DNA from: Candidatus Atopostipes pullistercoris
GTDB taxonomy: Bacteria; Bacillota; Bacilli; Lactobacillales; Carnobacteriaceae_A
Assembly (NCBI GenBank): GCA_019116785.1
Contig: DXAZ01000008.1
Span: 1 to 32,322 of the forward strand
Length of the DNA stretch: 32,322 nt
Reading direction: 5' to 3'
The first letter of the stretch is position 1; each line of letters opens with the position of its first letter. Position numbers and translations under genes: made by a program. A model generated the notes under the pieces. The model saw only the letters and a program-made list of their open reading frames with translations. It made no database searches and had not been told where the DNA came from. Shown here one piece after another: positions 25,594-32,322 of the stretch.

Positions 25594-26286
25594 TTAGATT
25601 TCATCATCTTCTATATTAGAACCTTCACGATGGATGCGACGATTAGCTAATTCAACTTCGTTAGCTAGATCGCTAATGTCAGTAGAACGGAAACTTACAT
25701 AGTCTTCTGAAATTTGTTGACACATTTCATCAATTGTTTGTGCTGATTTTTCTAAAACATCAAAAGTTTGTTTACTTTTAGCTTGATGCTGATTAATTTG
25801 TACATACTTGCTTGTTAATTCAGCCAAACTTGGTAAGTGAACATATAGAAATTGATCCACTTCATGTAATCGGTCCGGTTCATTGACTATATCCTTAAAT
25901 AATACTTTAATCAAATTCAACGTATTATTTCGATTAGCTATCGCCTTTAATTTTCCTGCTTGGTTGATATTTTCTTCAATTTGAAGAATTTGCTCTTTTG
26001 CGTTGTTCATGGTTTCTCTAAAAAAAGTAATATCTTCTTCAGAAAGCCCTTTTGATAAGTAAAACTGTTCTCTTTCTTTTGAAACGGGTTGTAGATTTTT
26101 CTTGTTTTTTTTCTCTGGCTTTTGTTCCCTCATATACTTAGAATATAAACCAAAACCTACAAAAATTCCAATGATAATAGAAGGTGTACGATTTACATTA
26201 AAAGCCTCTAACAAAAAGACAACAAACACAACCGTAAATAATGCTAATAACAACATAACTAGATTGTTGGATGTTTTCTTATTCAT
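25594..26286 (-). CDS. xpaC: XpaC-like membrane protein (5-bromo-4-chloroindolyl phosphate hydrolysis family)
   Basis: Two adjacent membrane segments near the N terminus (LVMLLLALFTVVFVVFLL, then IIIGIFVGFGLY) are followed by a basic linker and a long helical cytoplasmic domain (about residues 70-230). This fits the XpaC family, named after a phosphatase-related phenotype but without proven enzymatic activity. The gene precedes telA on the same strand. The start is uncertain: the ATG at 26298 directly abuts the SD (AAAGG), so I prefer the next ATG (MNKKTSNN, 26286), about 11-12 nt from it. An extended -10 promoter lies just upstream. Confidence 0.83.
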   Translation of the reverse strand: MNKKTSNNLVMLLLALFTVVFVVFLLEAFNVNRTPSIIIGIFVGFGLYSKYMREQKPEKKNKKNLQPVSKEREQFYLSKGLSEEDITFFRETMNNAKEQILQIEENINQAGKLKAIANRNNTLNLIKVLFKDIVNEPDRLHEVDQFLYVHLPSLAELTSKYVQINQHQAKSKQTFDVLEKSAQTIDEMCQQISEDYVSFRSTDISDLANEVELANRRIHREGSNIEDDEI

Positions 26287-26319
26287 ATTATGCGACATCC
26301 TTTCTTTATTTTCATTTTA

Positions 26320-26328
26320 ATTCTACCA
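26320..26328 (-). promoter_or_regulatory. Extended -10 promoter of xpaC-telA
   Basis: On the minus strand TG-G-TAGAAT occurs about 20 nt before the first possible start codon. No clear -35 is visible. It is divergent from the nudF promoter. Confidence 0.6.
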
Positions 26329-26398
26329 TAAATATTAACAAGGTTGCTCAGACTTTAGCACGATTTTATTTTTTTATCCGCTACTTCCATAAATAAAT

Positions 26399-26406
26399 GT
26401 TATAAT
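26399..26406 (+). promoter_or_regulatory. Extended -10 promoter of the nudF unit
   Basis: A perfect TATAAT (26401-26406) is preceded by TGT (26398-26400), matching the extended -10 consensus. No consensus -35 is found 17 nt upstream. The start codon of nudF is 27 nt downstream. Confidence 0.7.
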
Positions 26407-26432
26407 AAATAAAATAGGAAAGGGCGGATAAA

Positions 26433-26999
26433 ATGAAATTTGAAGAGGAAATTGTAAAAAGAGAAACAATTCATGAAGGCAATATAACCACCTATCAGTT
26501 AGTAGATGTTATCTTACCAGACGGAAGAGAAGCTAAACGTGAAGTTGTTTTGCATAATGGTGCGGCAGCAGTGATTGCATTTACAGATGACCAAAAGATG
26601 ATTTTAGTTCGCCAATATCGAGTGTCTATTGGAAAAACAACCTTAGAGTTGCCCGCTGGTTTACGCGATGAAACAGATCGTGATGGAATGACAACGGCAA
26701 AAAGAGAATTTGAAGAAGAAACAGGATTACGTGCAAATGATTGGCGTTTTGTTACCTCTTTTTATAGTACACCTGGCTATACCGATGAATTTTTAGAAAT
26801 TTATGAAGCCCAAGGAATCCAAGAAGTACAAAAAGCGCGCAAACAAGATGAAGATGAATTTATTGAAGTTGTTGCTTTAGATTTTGATGAAGCGATGGAT
26901 GCTTATTCAAGAGCAGAACTTTGCGATGCTAAAACCGTTTTTGCCTTATTTTACTGGCAAATGAAACGAAATAAAGAAACTCAAGAAACGAATGACTAA
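26433..26999 (+). CDS. nudF: NUDIX hydrolase, probable ADP-ribose pyrophosphatase
   Basis: The 188-residue protein shows the NUDIX box ending REFEEETG, with the metal-binding glutamates, and the ADP-ribose pyrophosphatase pattern: RQYRVSIG before the box and PGYTDEFLEIYEA after it. The family splits ADP-ribose into AMP and ribose 5-phosphate. Compared with the textbook NUDIX box the loop between the first Gly and REFEEETG seems one residue longer (PAGLRDETDRDGMTTAK), and Asp stands where the first Glu usually is. AAGGG lies about 8 nt before the ATG. It heads a unit with a small membrane protein and mtnN. Confidence 0.92.
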   Translation: MKFEEEIVKRETIHEGNITTYQLVDVILPDGREAKREVVLHNGAAAVIAFTDDQKMILVRQYRVSIGKTTLELPAGLRDETDRDGMTTAKREFEEETGLRANDWRFVTSFYSTPGYTDEFLEIYEAQGIQEVQKARKQDEDEFIEVVALDFDEAMDAYSRAELCDAKTVFALFYWQMKRNKETQETND

Positions 27000-27035
27000 T
27001 CTTAAAGAGTTTGAATAAAGGTAGAGGATAAAGAG

Positions 27036-27278
27036 ATGTCAAGAACGGAAAGAAAAAAATATGAACGTGAACAAAAGCGAATGGAACGAAAAGAAAATGT
27101 CAAAAGGAGTATTAAAGATCGAGTAGAAGAATTCAAACTGAATCGTCAAGGCAAAACAAAGCGTAAACGAACAGAAGTTATGGGACGTTACCGTAGAACG
27201 GAGCGTATTTTAACCGCCTTGATTGCGATTGTTCTTTTATTACTCATTATTACTTGGATCGTTATCTTATTTTATTAA
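27036..27278 (+). CDS. Small basic tail-anchored membrane protein of unknown function
   Basis: This 80-residue protein has an extremely basic N-terminal part (24 Lys or Arg in the first 57 residues, probably helical) and one C-terminal membrane segment (about 58-80, LTALIAIVLLLLIITWIVILF) ending at the last residue. By the positive-inside rule the basic part faces the cytosol. I do not recognise a named family. GAGG lies about 8 nt before the ATG, and it sits 36 nt after nudF and 24 nt before mtnN, so it is almost certainly translated as part of that unit. The basic helix could bind nucleic acid, ribosomes or acidic lipid; that is inference. Confidence 0.8.
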   Translation: MSRTERKKYEREQKRMERKENVKRSIKDRVEEFKLNRQGKTKRKRTEVMGRYRRTERILTALIAIVLLLLIITWIVILFY

Positions 27279-27302
27279 GCTTATAATACAAGGAGTGAGC
27301 AA

Positions 27303-28016
27303 TTGAAAATTGGAATTTTAGTGGCTATGGAAGAAGAAATCAAACGTTTAACTGAAGAAATTTCAGAAGGAACGATAAAAAAAATAGCCCAACAAACTTT
27401 TTATGACGGGAAAATTCATAATACCCCCGTAACCATCGTTCAATCAGGAATTGGAAAAGTAAATGCCAGCATAGCAACGACATTATTGATTCAAACATTT
27501 AATGTAGATATCGTCATCAATACTGGATCAGCTGGGGGGATAGATGAAGCATTATCGATAGGGGACTTAGTCATTGCAAAAGAACTCACCTATAATGATG
27601 CAGACAATCGTGGATTTGGTTACACGTTTGGACAAATTCCCAAAATGCCTCCACACTACCAAACGGATGATTCTCTTCGAGAAATAATTGAAAAAGTAGC
27701 CGCTTCAAAGAATTGGTCTTTTCAAAGTGGATTAATTTTATCAGGAGATTCTTTCATTTCTAGTCAAGAAGAATTAACAAAATTTAAACACTATTTCCCA
27801 AAGGCATTCGTAACAGAAATGGAAGGAACTGCAGTCGCCCAGACCTGCCATCAGTTTGAGATTCCTTATGCTGTTATTCGGGCAGTTTCTGATGCAGCTG
27901 ATGAACAAGCCACTGTGGATTTTGATGAATTTGTTGTATTAGCTGGACAACGATCGGCTGAACTGGTCATGGCTTTAATTAAGGAATTAGAAAAAAAGAA
28001 TACGAATAAAATTTAA
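27303..28016 (+). CDS. mtnN: 5'-methylthioadenosine/S-adenosylhomocysteine nucleosidase
   Basis: MtnN (Pfs) hydrolyses methylthioadenosine and S-adenosylhomocysteine to adenine plus the thio-sugar, which recycles SAM by-products and feeds autoinducer-2 formation. The 237-residue protein starts KIGILVAMEEEI, with the catalytic Glu12 position. It has NTGSAGGID, TEMEGTAVAQTC (the substrate-binding Glu) and AVSDAAD (the catalytic Asp). The start codon is TTG 27303, supported by AAGGAG about 7 nt upstream; no ATG fits. It is the last gene of the nudF unit, ending at a bidirectional terminator shared with ald. Confidence 0.95.
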   Translation: MKIGILVAMEEEIKRLTEEISEGTIKKIAQQTFYDGKIHNTPVTIVQSGIGKVNASIATTLLIQTFNVDIVINTGSAGGIDEALSIGDLVIAKELTYNDADNRGFGYTFGQIPKMPPHYQTDDSLREIIEKVAASKNWSFQSGLILSGDSFISSQEELTKFKHYFPKAFVTEMEGTAVAQTCHQFEIPYAVIRAVSDAADEQATVDFDEFVVLAGQRSAELVMALIKELEKKNTNKI

Positions 28017-28020
28017 AAGT

Positions 28021-28063
28021 AAAAAACCCTGCCTTTAGAATTTTTCTAAAAGCAGGGTTTTTT
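28021..28063. terminator. Bidirectional terminator between mtnN and ald
   Basis: A 20-nt arm (28021-28040) pairs with 28044-28063 across a 3-nt loop, with A-runs on the left and T-runs on the right so that it works on both strands. One position is a C-A mismatch in the plus RNA but a G-U pair in the minus RNA. Confidence 0.92.
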
Positions 28064-28084
28064 GATTTGACTGACGAAATTTAA

Positions 28085-29200
28085 TTAACCACGAATTAAG
28101 TCGTACATATTTGTGTATTTATAGTCTAGTGCTTGTGCAACACCTTGATTTGTTACTAAGCCTTTATAAACGTTGACTCCACGCATAATAGAACGATTTC
28201 CTAAGAAAGCTTTTTCTAATCCTTTATTTGCGACTTCTGAAATATAACGCATTGTAACGTTTGTAAGACCAATTGTTGCGGTACGTGGTACAGCACCAGG
28301 AATGTTTGCAACTGCATAATGAATAACATCGTGTCTTGTGTAGATTGGGTCATCGTGTGTAGTTGCGTGTTCAGTAGTTTCAAAGTTTCCACCTTGGTCA
28401 ACAGCAACGTCGACTACAACAGAACCTGGACGCATAGATTTAATCATTTCTTCAGTAACTAAGATAGGAGCTTTGGCACCAGCAATTAAAACAGAACCGA
28501 TTACAACGTCTGCATCTTTTACAGCTTGGCCAATATTATATGAGTTAGACATTAAGGTATCAATTTGTTGACCAAAGATATCATCAATTCTACCTAATTG
28601 TTCTTGATCAACATCTAATATAGTAACTCGAGCACCTAAACCTAAAGCCATTTTAGCAGCATTCACACCAACAACTCCACCACCGATAATGACAACTTTT
28701 CCACGTTCAACACCTGGAATTCCTCCAAGTAAAACGCCTGAGCCTCCATAACGATGTTGTAAGAATTGAGCACCTGCTTGAACAGCGTAACGACCAGCTA
28801 CCTCACTCATTGGTTTTAATAATGGTAAAGTTCCGTTTACTGAGATTGTTTCATAACCAAGTGCAGATACATTATTTTCTACCAGTGCATCTGTTAATTT
28901 TTTGTCGTTGGCTAAGTGTAAATAAGTGAAGAGAATTAAACCATCATAGAAATATTTATATTCTTCTTCCAGAGGTTCTTTTACTTTCACAACCATTTTA
29001 GCTTTCCAAACTTCAGCTGGATCCTCTAAAATTTGAGCACCAACTGCTTTATATTCATCATCCGTGAAACCTGAACCTAGTCCAGCATTTTTTTCAACGA
29101 GTACTTCATGTCCGGCATGGATTAAATCACCAATATCCGCTGGAGTAGCTGCTACTCGGTTTTCGTTTGGTTTAATTTCTTTAGGTACGCCAATTATCAT
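28085..29200 (-). CDS. ald: Alanine dehydrogenase
   Basis: Ald is a cytosolic NAD-dependent enzyme that interconverts L-alanine and pyruvate plus ammonia. The 371-residue sequence begins [16 protein letters not shown]. Lys74 (VKVKEP) and His95 (YLHLA) match the catalytic pair of the family, and the NAD-binding loop [13 protein letters not shown] is present. A strong AGGAGG lies 9 nt before the ATG on the minus strand. It stands alone, convergent with mtnN and divergent from csbD. Its leader has two inverted repeats (29234-29250 and 29268-29291), so regulation by a small-molecule-sensing factor is possible. I see no clear promoter. Confidence 0.96.
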   Translation of the reverse strand: MIIGVPKEIKPNENRVAATPADIGDLIHAGHEVLVEKNAGLGSGFTDDEYKAVGAQILEDPAEVWKAKMVVKVKEPLEEEYKYFYDGLILFTYLHLANDKKLTDALVENNVSALGYETISVNGTLPLLKPMSEVAGRYAVQAGAQFLQHRYGGSGVLLGGIPGVERGKVVIIGGGVVGVNAAKMALGLGARVTILDVDQEQLGRIDDIFGQQIDTLMSNSYNIGQAVKDADVVIGSVLIAGAKAPILVTEEMIKSMRPGSVVVDVAVDQGGNFETTEHATTHDDPIYTRHDVIHYAVANIPGAVPRTATIGLTNVTMRYISEVANKGLEKAFLGNRSIMRGVNVYKGLVTNQGVAQALDYKYTNMYDLIRG

Positions 29201-29526
29201 AATAATTTTCCTCCTGTGTGACTATTTAAATTAATAGGAATACCTCCTATGTAATTTTATAAATTTTCTTCAGTATACAAATATGCTGAAGACTGCGATT
29301 TTCGTCTCGCTTGCATATATTTTAACACAAAATATCGATCAGATTGAAATAGTAGGATCAAAAAAAGTAATTTTTTTTATTTCTATGTTTGAAAAACTCA
29401 TTTCGTTCTCTTTTATCCTTAATCATTTTATTCTTAAAAGATTCAAGGGATATTCATTGCGAGAAGTTTTTCGTTCTTATATACTTTAACTGTAAAGAAT
29501 CTTAACAATTTATGGAGGAGATTATA
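29201..29526. other. Divergent intergenic region between ald and csbD
   Basis: The region contains the ald leader with inverted repeats ATAGGA-N5-TCCTAT (29234-29250) and CTTCAGTATA/TATGCTGAAG (29268-29291, one mismatch). It also holds the csbD promoter (29457-29485). A 68-codon open frame on the plus strand (29283-29489) has no SD and no family likeness, so I do not call it a gene. Confidence 0.6.
29457..29485 (+). promoter_or_regulatory. Sigma-A-type promoter of csbD
   Basis: TTGCGA (29457-29462) and TATACT (29480-29485) are spaced by exactly 17 nt, 41 nt before the csbD start codon. Confidence 0.7.
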
Positions 29527-29721
29527 ATGGCAAATATTGACGAAATAAAAGGAAAAATTAATCAAGCTTCTGGTGACTTGACCGATGATCAACTTCAAAA
29601 ATTAAAAGGTCATGTTCAAGAAAGTATCGGAAAAAGCAAAGAATCTGGACATGAAATGATGCAAAAATTATCTCGCGAAGTGAATGAAATGATTGAAGAC
29701 TTTAAAAGAAAAAATAAATAA
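29527..29721 (+). CDS. CsbD family stress protein
   Basis: This 64-residue hydrophilic protein matches the CsbD family, general-stress proteins of unknown mechanism. The diagnostic segment is DEIKGKINQASGDLTDDQLQ, followed by KLKGHVQES and a helical, charged C terminus. The start is ATG 29527, with GGAGG (29514-29518) 8 nt upstream; an ATG at 29512 precedes that SD. It is a single-gene unit with its own promoter and terminator. No sigma-B-type promoter is visible, in keeping with Lactobacillales, which mostly lack sigma-B. Confidence 0.88.
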   Translation: MANIDEIKGKINQASGDLTDDQLQKLKGHVQESIGKSKESGHEMMQKLSREVNEMIEDFKRKNK

Positions 29722-29735
29722 CAAATAATATTTAT

Positions 29736-29776
29736 AACAGCCGTATTTTATTTTTTATAGAATGCGGTTGTTTTTT
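29736..29776 (+). terminator. Intrinsic terminator of csbD
   Basis: AACAGCCGTATT (29736-29747) pairs with AATGCGGTTGTT (29761-29772), with two G-U pairs, followed by six T. Confidence 0.82.
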
Positions 29777-29802
29777 GCGAAAAAATAAATATGAAGTATA
29801 AT
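29775..29802 (+). promoter_or_regulatory. Promoter of the aldo/keto reductase gene
   Basis: TTGCGA (29775-29780) overlaps the tail of the csbD terminator, and a perfect TATAAT (29797-29802) follows at 16-nt spacing. The -35 hexamer is identical to that of csbD. Confidence 0.75.
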
Positions 29803-29840
29803 AAAAATAAAACGATTACAAATATGAGAGTAGGTTTATT

Positions 29841-30755
29841 ATGAAAAAAGTACGTTTTGGTACAAGTAATGAAGAAGTTGCTGCAGTAGGGCTAGGACTT
29901 ATGCGTATTCAAACAGCCCATAACCCAGTTGAAGTTCTTAACACAGCTTATGAAAACCAAATTGATTTTTTTGACCATGCAGATATTTATGGACGCGGGG
30001 AATGTGAAACGATATTTGCGGATGCCCTAGAAAAGAGTGCAGTCAAAAGAGAAAATATTTTTATTCAATCAAAATGTGGGATTGTTCCTGGTGAAATGTA
30101 TAATTTCTCTAAAGAGCATATTGTACAAGCGGTTGAAGGAAGTTTGCACCGCTTGAAGGTGGATTATTTAGACTCTTTGCTGTTGCACCGTCCGGATACC
30201 TTAATGGAACCTGAAGAGGTTGCTGAAGCCTTTCATAAGCTTGAAAAAGAAGGAAAAGTTCGTCACTTTGGAGTCAGCAACTTCACTCCAGGTCATGTTG
30301 AACTATTAAAAACAGCAGTCCATCAACCTTTACAAGCGAATCAATTACAATTTGGTCTGCTCCATACCGGAATGGTTGATCAAGGGATTCATGCTAATCG
30401 GAAAGAAGAGGCCAGTATCGATCATGATGGGGGGATTTTAGAATATTCTCGAATCCATAAAATGACCATACAAGCTTGGTCGCCTTATCAAGGACCAAAT
30501 GATACCGGCGTATTTATTGATAATGATCTTTATCCAGAATTAAATATACTTTTAAAAGAGTTAGCAGATAAATATGAGACAACACCAACCGGGATTAGTT
30601 CTGCATGGATTCTACGTCACCCTGCAAATATGCAAGTAATTATTGGAAGTATGAATCTAAATCGTATCGAACAAATTGCAAAAGCTTCTGATATTCAACT
30701 GTCTCGAAAAGATTGGTATGCTCTCTATATAGCAGCAGGTAACGGTCTTCCTTAA
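29841..30755 (+). CDS. Aldo/keto reductase (YdhF-like)
   Basis: This 304-residue NADPH-dependent oxidoreductase carries the aldo/keto reductase tetrad: Asp45 and Tyr50 (FFDHADIYG), Lys78 (QSKCGI) and His116 (LLLHRPD). The segments KVRHFGVSNFTP and the late ILRHPANMQVIIGSMN, which forms the cofactor pocket, are also present. The overall pattern is close to E. coli YdhF, whose natural substrate is not well defined. The SD is weak (GAGAGTAGG before ATG 29841). It is a single-gene unit with its own promoter and terminator. Confidence 0.92.
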   Translation: MKKVRFGTSNEEVAAVGLGLMRIQTAHNPVEVLNTAYENQIDFFDHADIYGRGECETIFADALEKSAVKRENIFIQSKCGIVPGEMYNFSKEHIVQAVEGSLHRLKVDYLDSLLLHRPDTLMEPEEVAEAFHKLEKEGKVRHFGVSNFTPGHVELLKTAVHQPLQANQLQFGLLHTGMVDQGIHANRKEEASIDHDGGILEYSRIHKMTIQAWSPYQGPNDTGVFIDNDLYPELNILLKELADKYETTPTGISSAWILRHPANMQVIIGSMNLNRIEQIAKASDIQLSRKDWYALYIAAGNGLP

Positions 30756-30782
30756 TGAAGCTAAAATCATTTCTATTATATG

Positions 30783-30821
30783 AAGGAATTCTATTAGTGA
30801 ATCTAGTAGAATTCTTTTTAT
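30783..30821 (+). terminator. Intrinsic terminator of the aldo/keto reductase gene
   Basis: A 15-bp stem (30783-30797 with 30803-30817, G-U pairs included, centred on GAATTCTA/TAGAATTC) has a 5-nt loop and a T-run. Confidence 0.85.
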
Positions 30822-30847
30822 TTTGTCTTGTTAATCTAATAAAAACT

Positions 30848-30876
30848 TTGACTTTCATTTATGGGTGCGATACAAT
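30848..30876 (+). promoter_or_regulatory. Sigma-A promoter of rpsD
   Basis: TTGACT (30848-30853) and TACAAT (30871-30876) are separated by 17 nt. The predicted start near 30882 leaves a leader of about 174 nt, unusually long for a single ribosomal protein gene. Confidence 0.85.
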
Positions 30877-30881
30877 AGTCG

Positions 30882-31055
30882 TTGTGTAAAATAATGCAGC
30901 AAGAAGTGATAACCACGTCAACATTTTCTTACCATTTTGGTGAATGAGTAACCAGCGGCTGCAATTTGGTGAAAATTAAAAGAAAATGCACGGATTATTG
31001 AACTTCTATTCGTTTCGTTATTTTACTCCACTTTCAAAATAATGGAGGAAATAAA
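30882..31055 (+). promoter_or_regulatory. Structured rpsD leader, probable S4 autoregulation site
   Basis: TGCAGC (30895-30900) can pair with GCTGCA (30958-30963), enclosing a hairpin with ACCA/TGGT. The 9-mer TTTGGTGAA occurs at 30936 and again at 30965, giving two possible partners for ACCA. Next to the gene, TTATTT + CTCCA (31018-31030) pairs with TGGAG + AAATAA (31043-31054), which buries the SD GGAGG (31044-31048). B. subtilis rpsD is known to be repressed by S4 through its leader RNA; that this leader does the same is inference. Confidence 0.65.
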
Positions 31056-31661
31056 ATGTCAAGATATACAGGATCTACTTGGAAGAAATCACGTCGTTTA
31101 GGTATTTCTTTATCTGGAACAGGAAAAGAATTACAACGTCGTCCTTACGCACCAGGTCAACATGGACCTACAAGTCGTGAAAACTTATCAGAATATGGAT
31201 TACAATTAAAAGAAAAACAAAAATTACGTTATTTATATGGAATGAATGAACGTCAATTCTTCAACTTATTCCAACAAGCAGGTAAAATTCGTGAAGGAGA
31301 ACATGGTACAAACTTCATGATTTTATTGGAACAACGTTTAGATAACGTGGTATACCGATTAGGTTATGCAACTACACGTGCACAAGCTCGTCAACTAGTA
31401 AACCATGGTCATATCACAGTAGATGGTAAACGTGTAAATATTCCATCATATACTGTTAAAGTTGGAGAAGTTATTGGTGTTCGTGAAAAATCAAGAAACT
31501 TAACAGTGATTCAAGAATCTGTGGAATCATTATATGGTCGTCCAGATTATTTGGAATTTGACGAAGATAAATTAGAAGGTAAATTAACTCGTTTACCAGA
31601 ACGTGAAGAAATGCCTGCTGAAATTCAAGAAGCTTACATTGTTGAGTACTATAACCGTTAA
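31056..31661 (+). CDS. rpsD: Ribosomal protein uS4
   Basis: S4 is a primary 16S rRNA-binding protein that nucleates 30S assembly. The 201-residue protein begins [18 protein letters not shown] and has the [10 protein letters not shown] segment. The S4 domain includes [20 protein letters not shown] and [18 protein letters not shown]. The N-terminal region lacks the zinc cysteines, so it is the zinc-free form. The strong SD (TGGAGG) is located within a hairpin. It is a single-gene unit with its own promoter, a long leader and a bidirectional terminator. Confidence 0.98.
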   Translation: MSRYTGSTWKKSRRLGISLSGTGKELQRRPYAPGQHGPTSRENLSEYGLQLKEKQKLRYLYGMNERQFFNLFQQAGKIREGEHGTNFMILLEQRLDNVVYRLGYATTRAQARQLVNHGHITVDGKRVNIPSYTVKVGEVIGVREKSRNLTVIQESVESLYGRPDYLEFDEDKLEGKLTRLPEREEMPAEIQEAYIVEYYNR

Positions 31662-31677
31662 TTCAAATAGATTATAT

Positions 31678-31711
31678 AAAAAAAGACTGAGAATTTTCTC
31701 AGTCTTTTTTT
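31678..31711. terminator. Bidirectional terminator between rpsD and the GAF gene
   Basis: GACTGAGAA (31685-31693) pairs with TTCTCAGTC (31696-31704), flanked by seven A on the left and seven T on the right, so it can act for rpsD and for the convergent minus-strand gene. Confidence 0.93.
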
Positions 31712-31767
31712 CTTGAAAGATTTGCATGGGGACATTACTTTGCGAAGATAGGTATTTATTGAAACGG

Positions 31768-32232
31768 TTATCTTGCATATTTTAAAAAGACTTCTACGAA
31801 GCTTTCTAATAACTCCTTTTCTTCAGTACCAAATCGATTTTTGATTGGAGCATCTACATCCAACACACCGATCGCTTTCCCGTCTTTAATCAAAGGAACG
31901 ACAATTTCAGATTGACTGGCTGTATCACAGAAGATATGACCGGGAAACTCATTGACGTCAGGAACGACTAACGTTTTTCTTTGCTCAAAGGCTGTACCAC
32001 AGACACCTTTTCCGGAGGCTATCCGAATACAAGCTACACGCCCTTGAAAGGGTCCAAGAACTAATTCTTCAGTTTCTTCATCCCATAAATAAAATCCTAC
32101 CCAATTAATCTGGTCGAGTGTATCCTTTAAAAGAGCGGATGCATTACTTAAGTTGGCTATCCAATTCGGCTCGTTTTTTACCAAGTTTTCAATGTGTTTT
32201 AAAATGAATTTTTCACTTATTTTATTTTCCAT
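31768..32232 (-). CDS. msrC: GAF-domain free methionine-R-sulfoxide reductase
   Basis: This 154-residue GAF-domain protein has the three catalytic cysteines of the free methionine-(R)-sulfoxide reductase family: Cys68 (VACIRIA), Cys78 (KGVCGTAF) and Cys102 (HIFCDTAS). Their spacing of 10 and 24 residues equals that of the E. coli enzyme. SEIVVPL and IGVLDVDAP are also typical. It repairs oxidised free methionine in the cytosol, using thioredoxin. AGGAG lies 8 nt before the ATG on the minus strand. As I recall, a GAF protein of this type (YtsP) also neighbours rpsD in B. subtilis. Confidence 0.9.
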   Translation of the reverse strand: MENKISEKFILKHIENLVKNEPNWIANLSNASALLKDTLDQINWVGFYLWDEETEELVLGPFQGRVACIRIASGKGVCGTAFEQRKTLVVPDVNEFPGHIFCDTASQSEIVVPLIKDGKAIGVLDVDAPIKNRFGTEEKELLESFVEVFLKYAR

Positions 32233-32301
32233 CTTTCATACTCCTACGCTTGGAATTTATATTTTAAATAGTTTAACATACTTTGTGTGAAACGAAAAAA
32301 A

Positions 32302-32322
32302 TTAAAAGAAGATTTCTTTTAA
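32302..32322. repeat. Perfect inverted repeat at the right edge
   Basis: TTAAAAGAA (32302-32310) and TTCTTTTAA (32314-32322) are perfect 9-bp arms around GAT. The window ends at the last base of the repeat, so it may continue. It lies 70 nt upstream of the minus-strand GAF gene. Confidence 0.6.

Noticed and set aside
29283..29489. A 68-codon plus-strand open frame between ald and csbD
   Set aside because: It has no SD, no recognisable family and AT-rich hydrophobic content. It overlaps the ald leader repeats and the csbD promoter region.
1..32322. CRISPR array, prophage, insertion sequence, or defence system
   Set aside because: I saw no spaced direct-repeat array, integrase, transposase or known defence-gene pattern. 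Nearly all sequence is accounted for by core genes in conserved order.

Overview
The window is a gene-dense, AT-rich chromosomal core segment of a low-GC Gram-positive bacterium. Gene content and order point to Lactobacillales. The division and cell-wall (dcw) cluster runs mraZ-rsmH-ftsL-pbp-mraY-murD-murG-divIB-ftsA-ftsZ-sepF-ylmG-ylmH-divIVA and ends in a T-box-controlled ileS. It lacks the spoVD, murE and murB genes found in spore-forming Bacillus clusters. A Carnobacteriaceae or Enterococcaceae-like host is my best inference; no 16S rRNA gene is present to confirm it. I see no tRNA or rRNA gene, transposase, prophage gene or CRISPR array.

Region 1 (1-4707) is a run of ribosome-assembly and tRNA-modification genes on the + strand: the 3' part of yqeH (a circularly permuted GTPase), yhbY, nadD, yqeK, rsfS, the methyltransferase yqeM and tmcAL. 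They are tightly packed, with several short overlaps. A near-perfect sigma-A promoter whose -35 box overlaps the tmcAL stop codon then starts yceD-rpmF, which ends at a terminator. A DUF3397-like membrane protein gene follows. Next comes a 517-bp gap holding three hairpins, a palindrome and the mraZ control region.

Region 2 (6592-24109) is the dcw cluster. Terminators after pbp and after divIB, and a new sigma-A promoter before mraY, divide it into likely transcription units: mraZ-rsmH-ftsL-pbp, mraY-murD-murG-divIB, ftsA through divIVA (perhaps with an extra ftsZ promoter), and T-box-ileS. The mraZ promoter region carries three 10-bp-spaced GTGG repeats that look like MraZ operators. Together the genes make lipid II (mraY, murD, murG), cross-link septal wall (the class B PBP with ftsL and divIB) and build and position the Z-ring (ftsA, ftsZ, sepF, ylmG, divIVA).

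Region 3 (24110-32322) is a set of short units on both strands: xpaC-telA (- strand); nudF, a small basic membrane protein and mtnN (+); ald (-); csbD (+); an aldo/keto reductase (+); rpsD with a structured leader (+); and a GAF-type free methionine-R-sulfoxide reductase (-). Convergent pairs are separated by bidirectional terminators.

I found no clearly new multi-gene system. The most useful leads are regulatory: the mraZ operator array, the rpsD leader with a hairpin that covers the Shine-Dalgarno (SD) sequence, the hairpin-rich gap before mraZ, and the promoter/terminator segmentation of the dcw cluster. The tail-anchored basic protein between nudF and mtnN and the DivIVA 11-residue repeats are the best protein leads.
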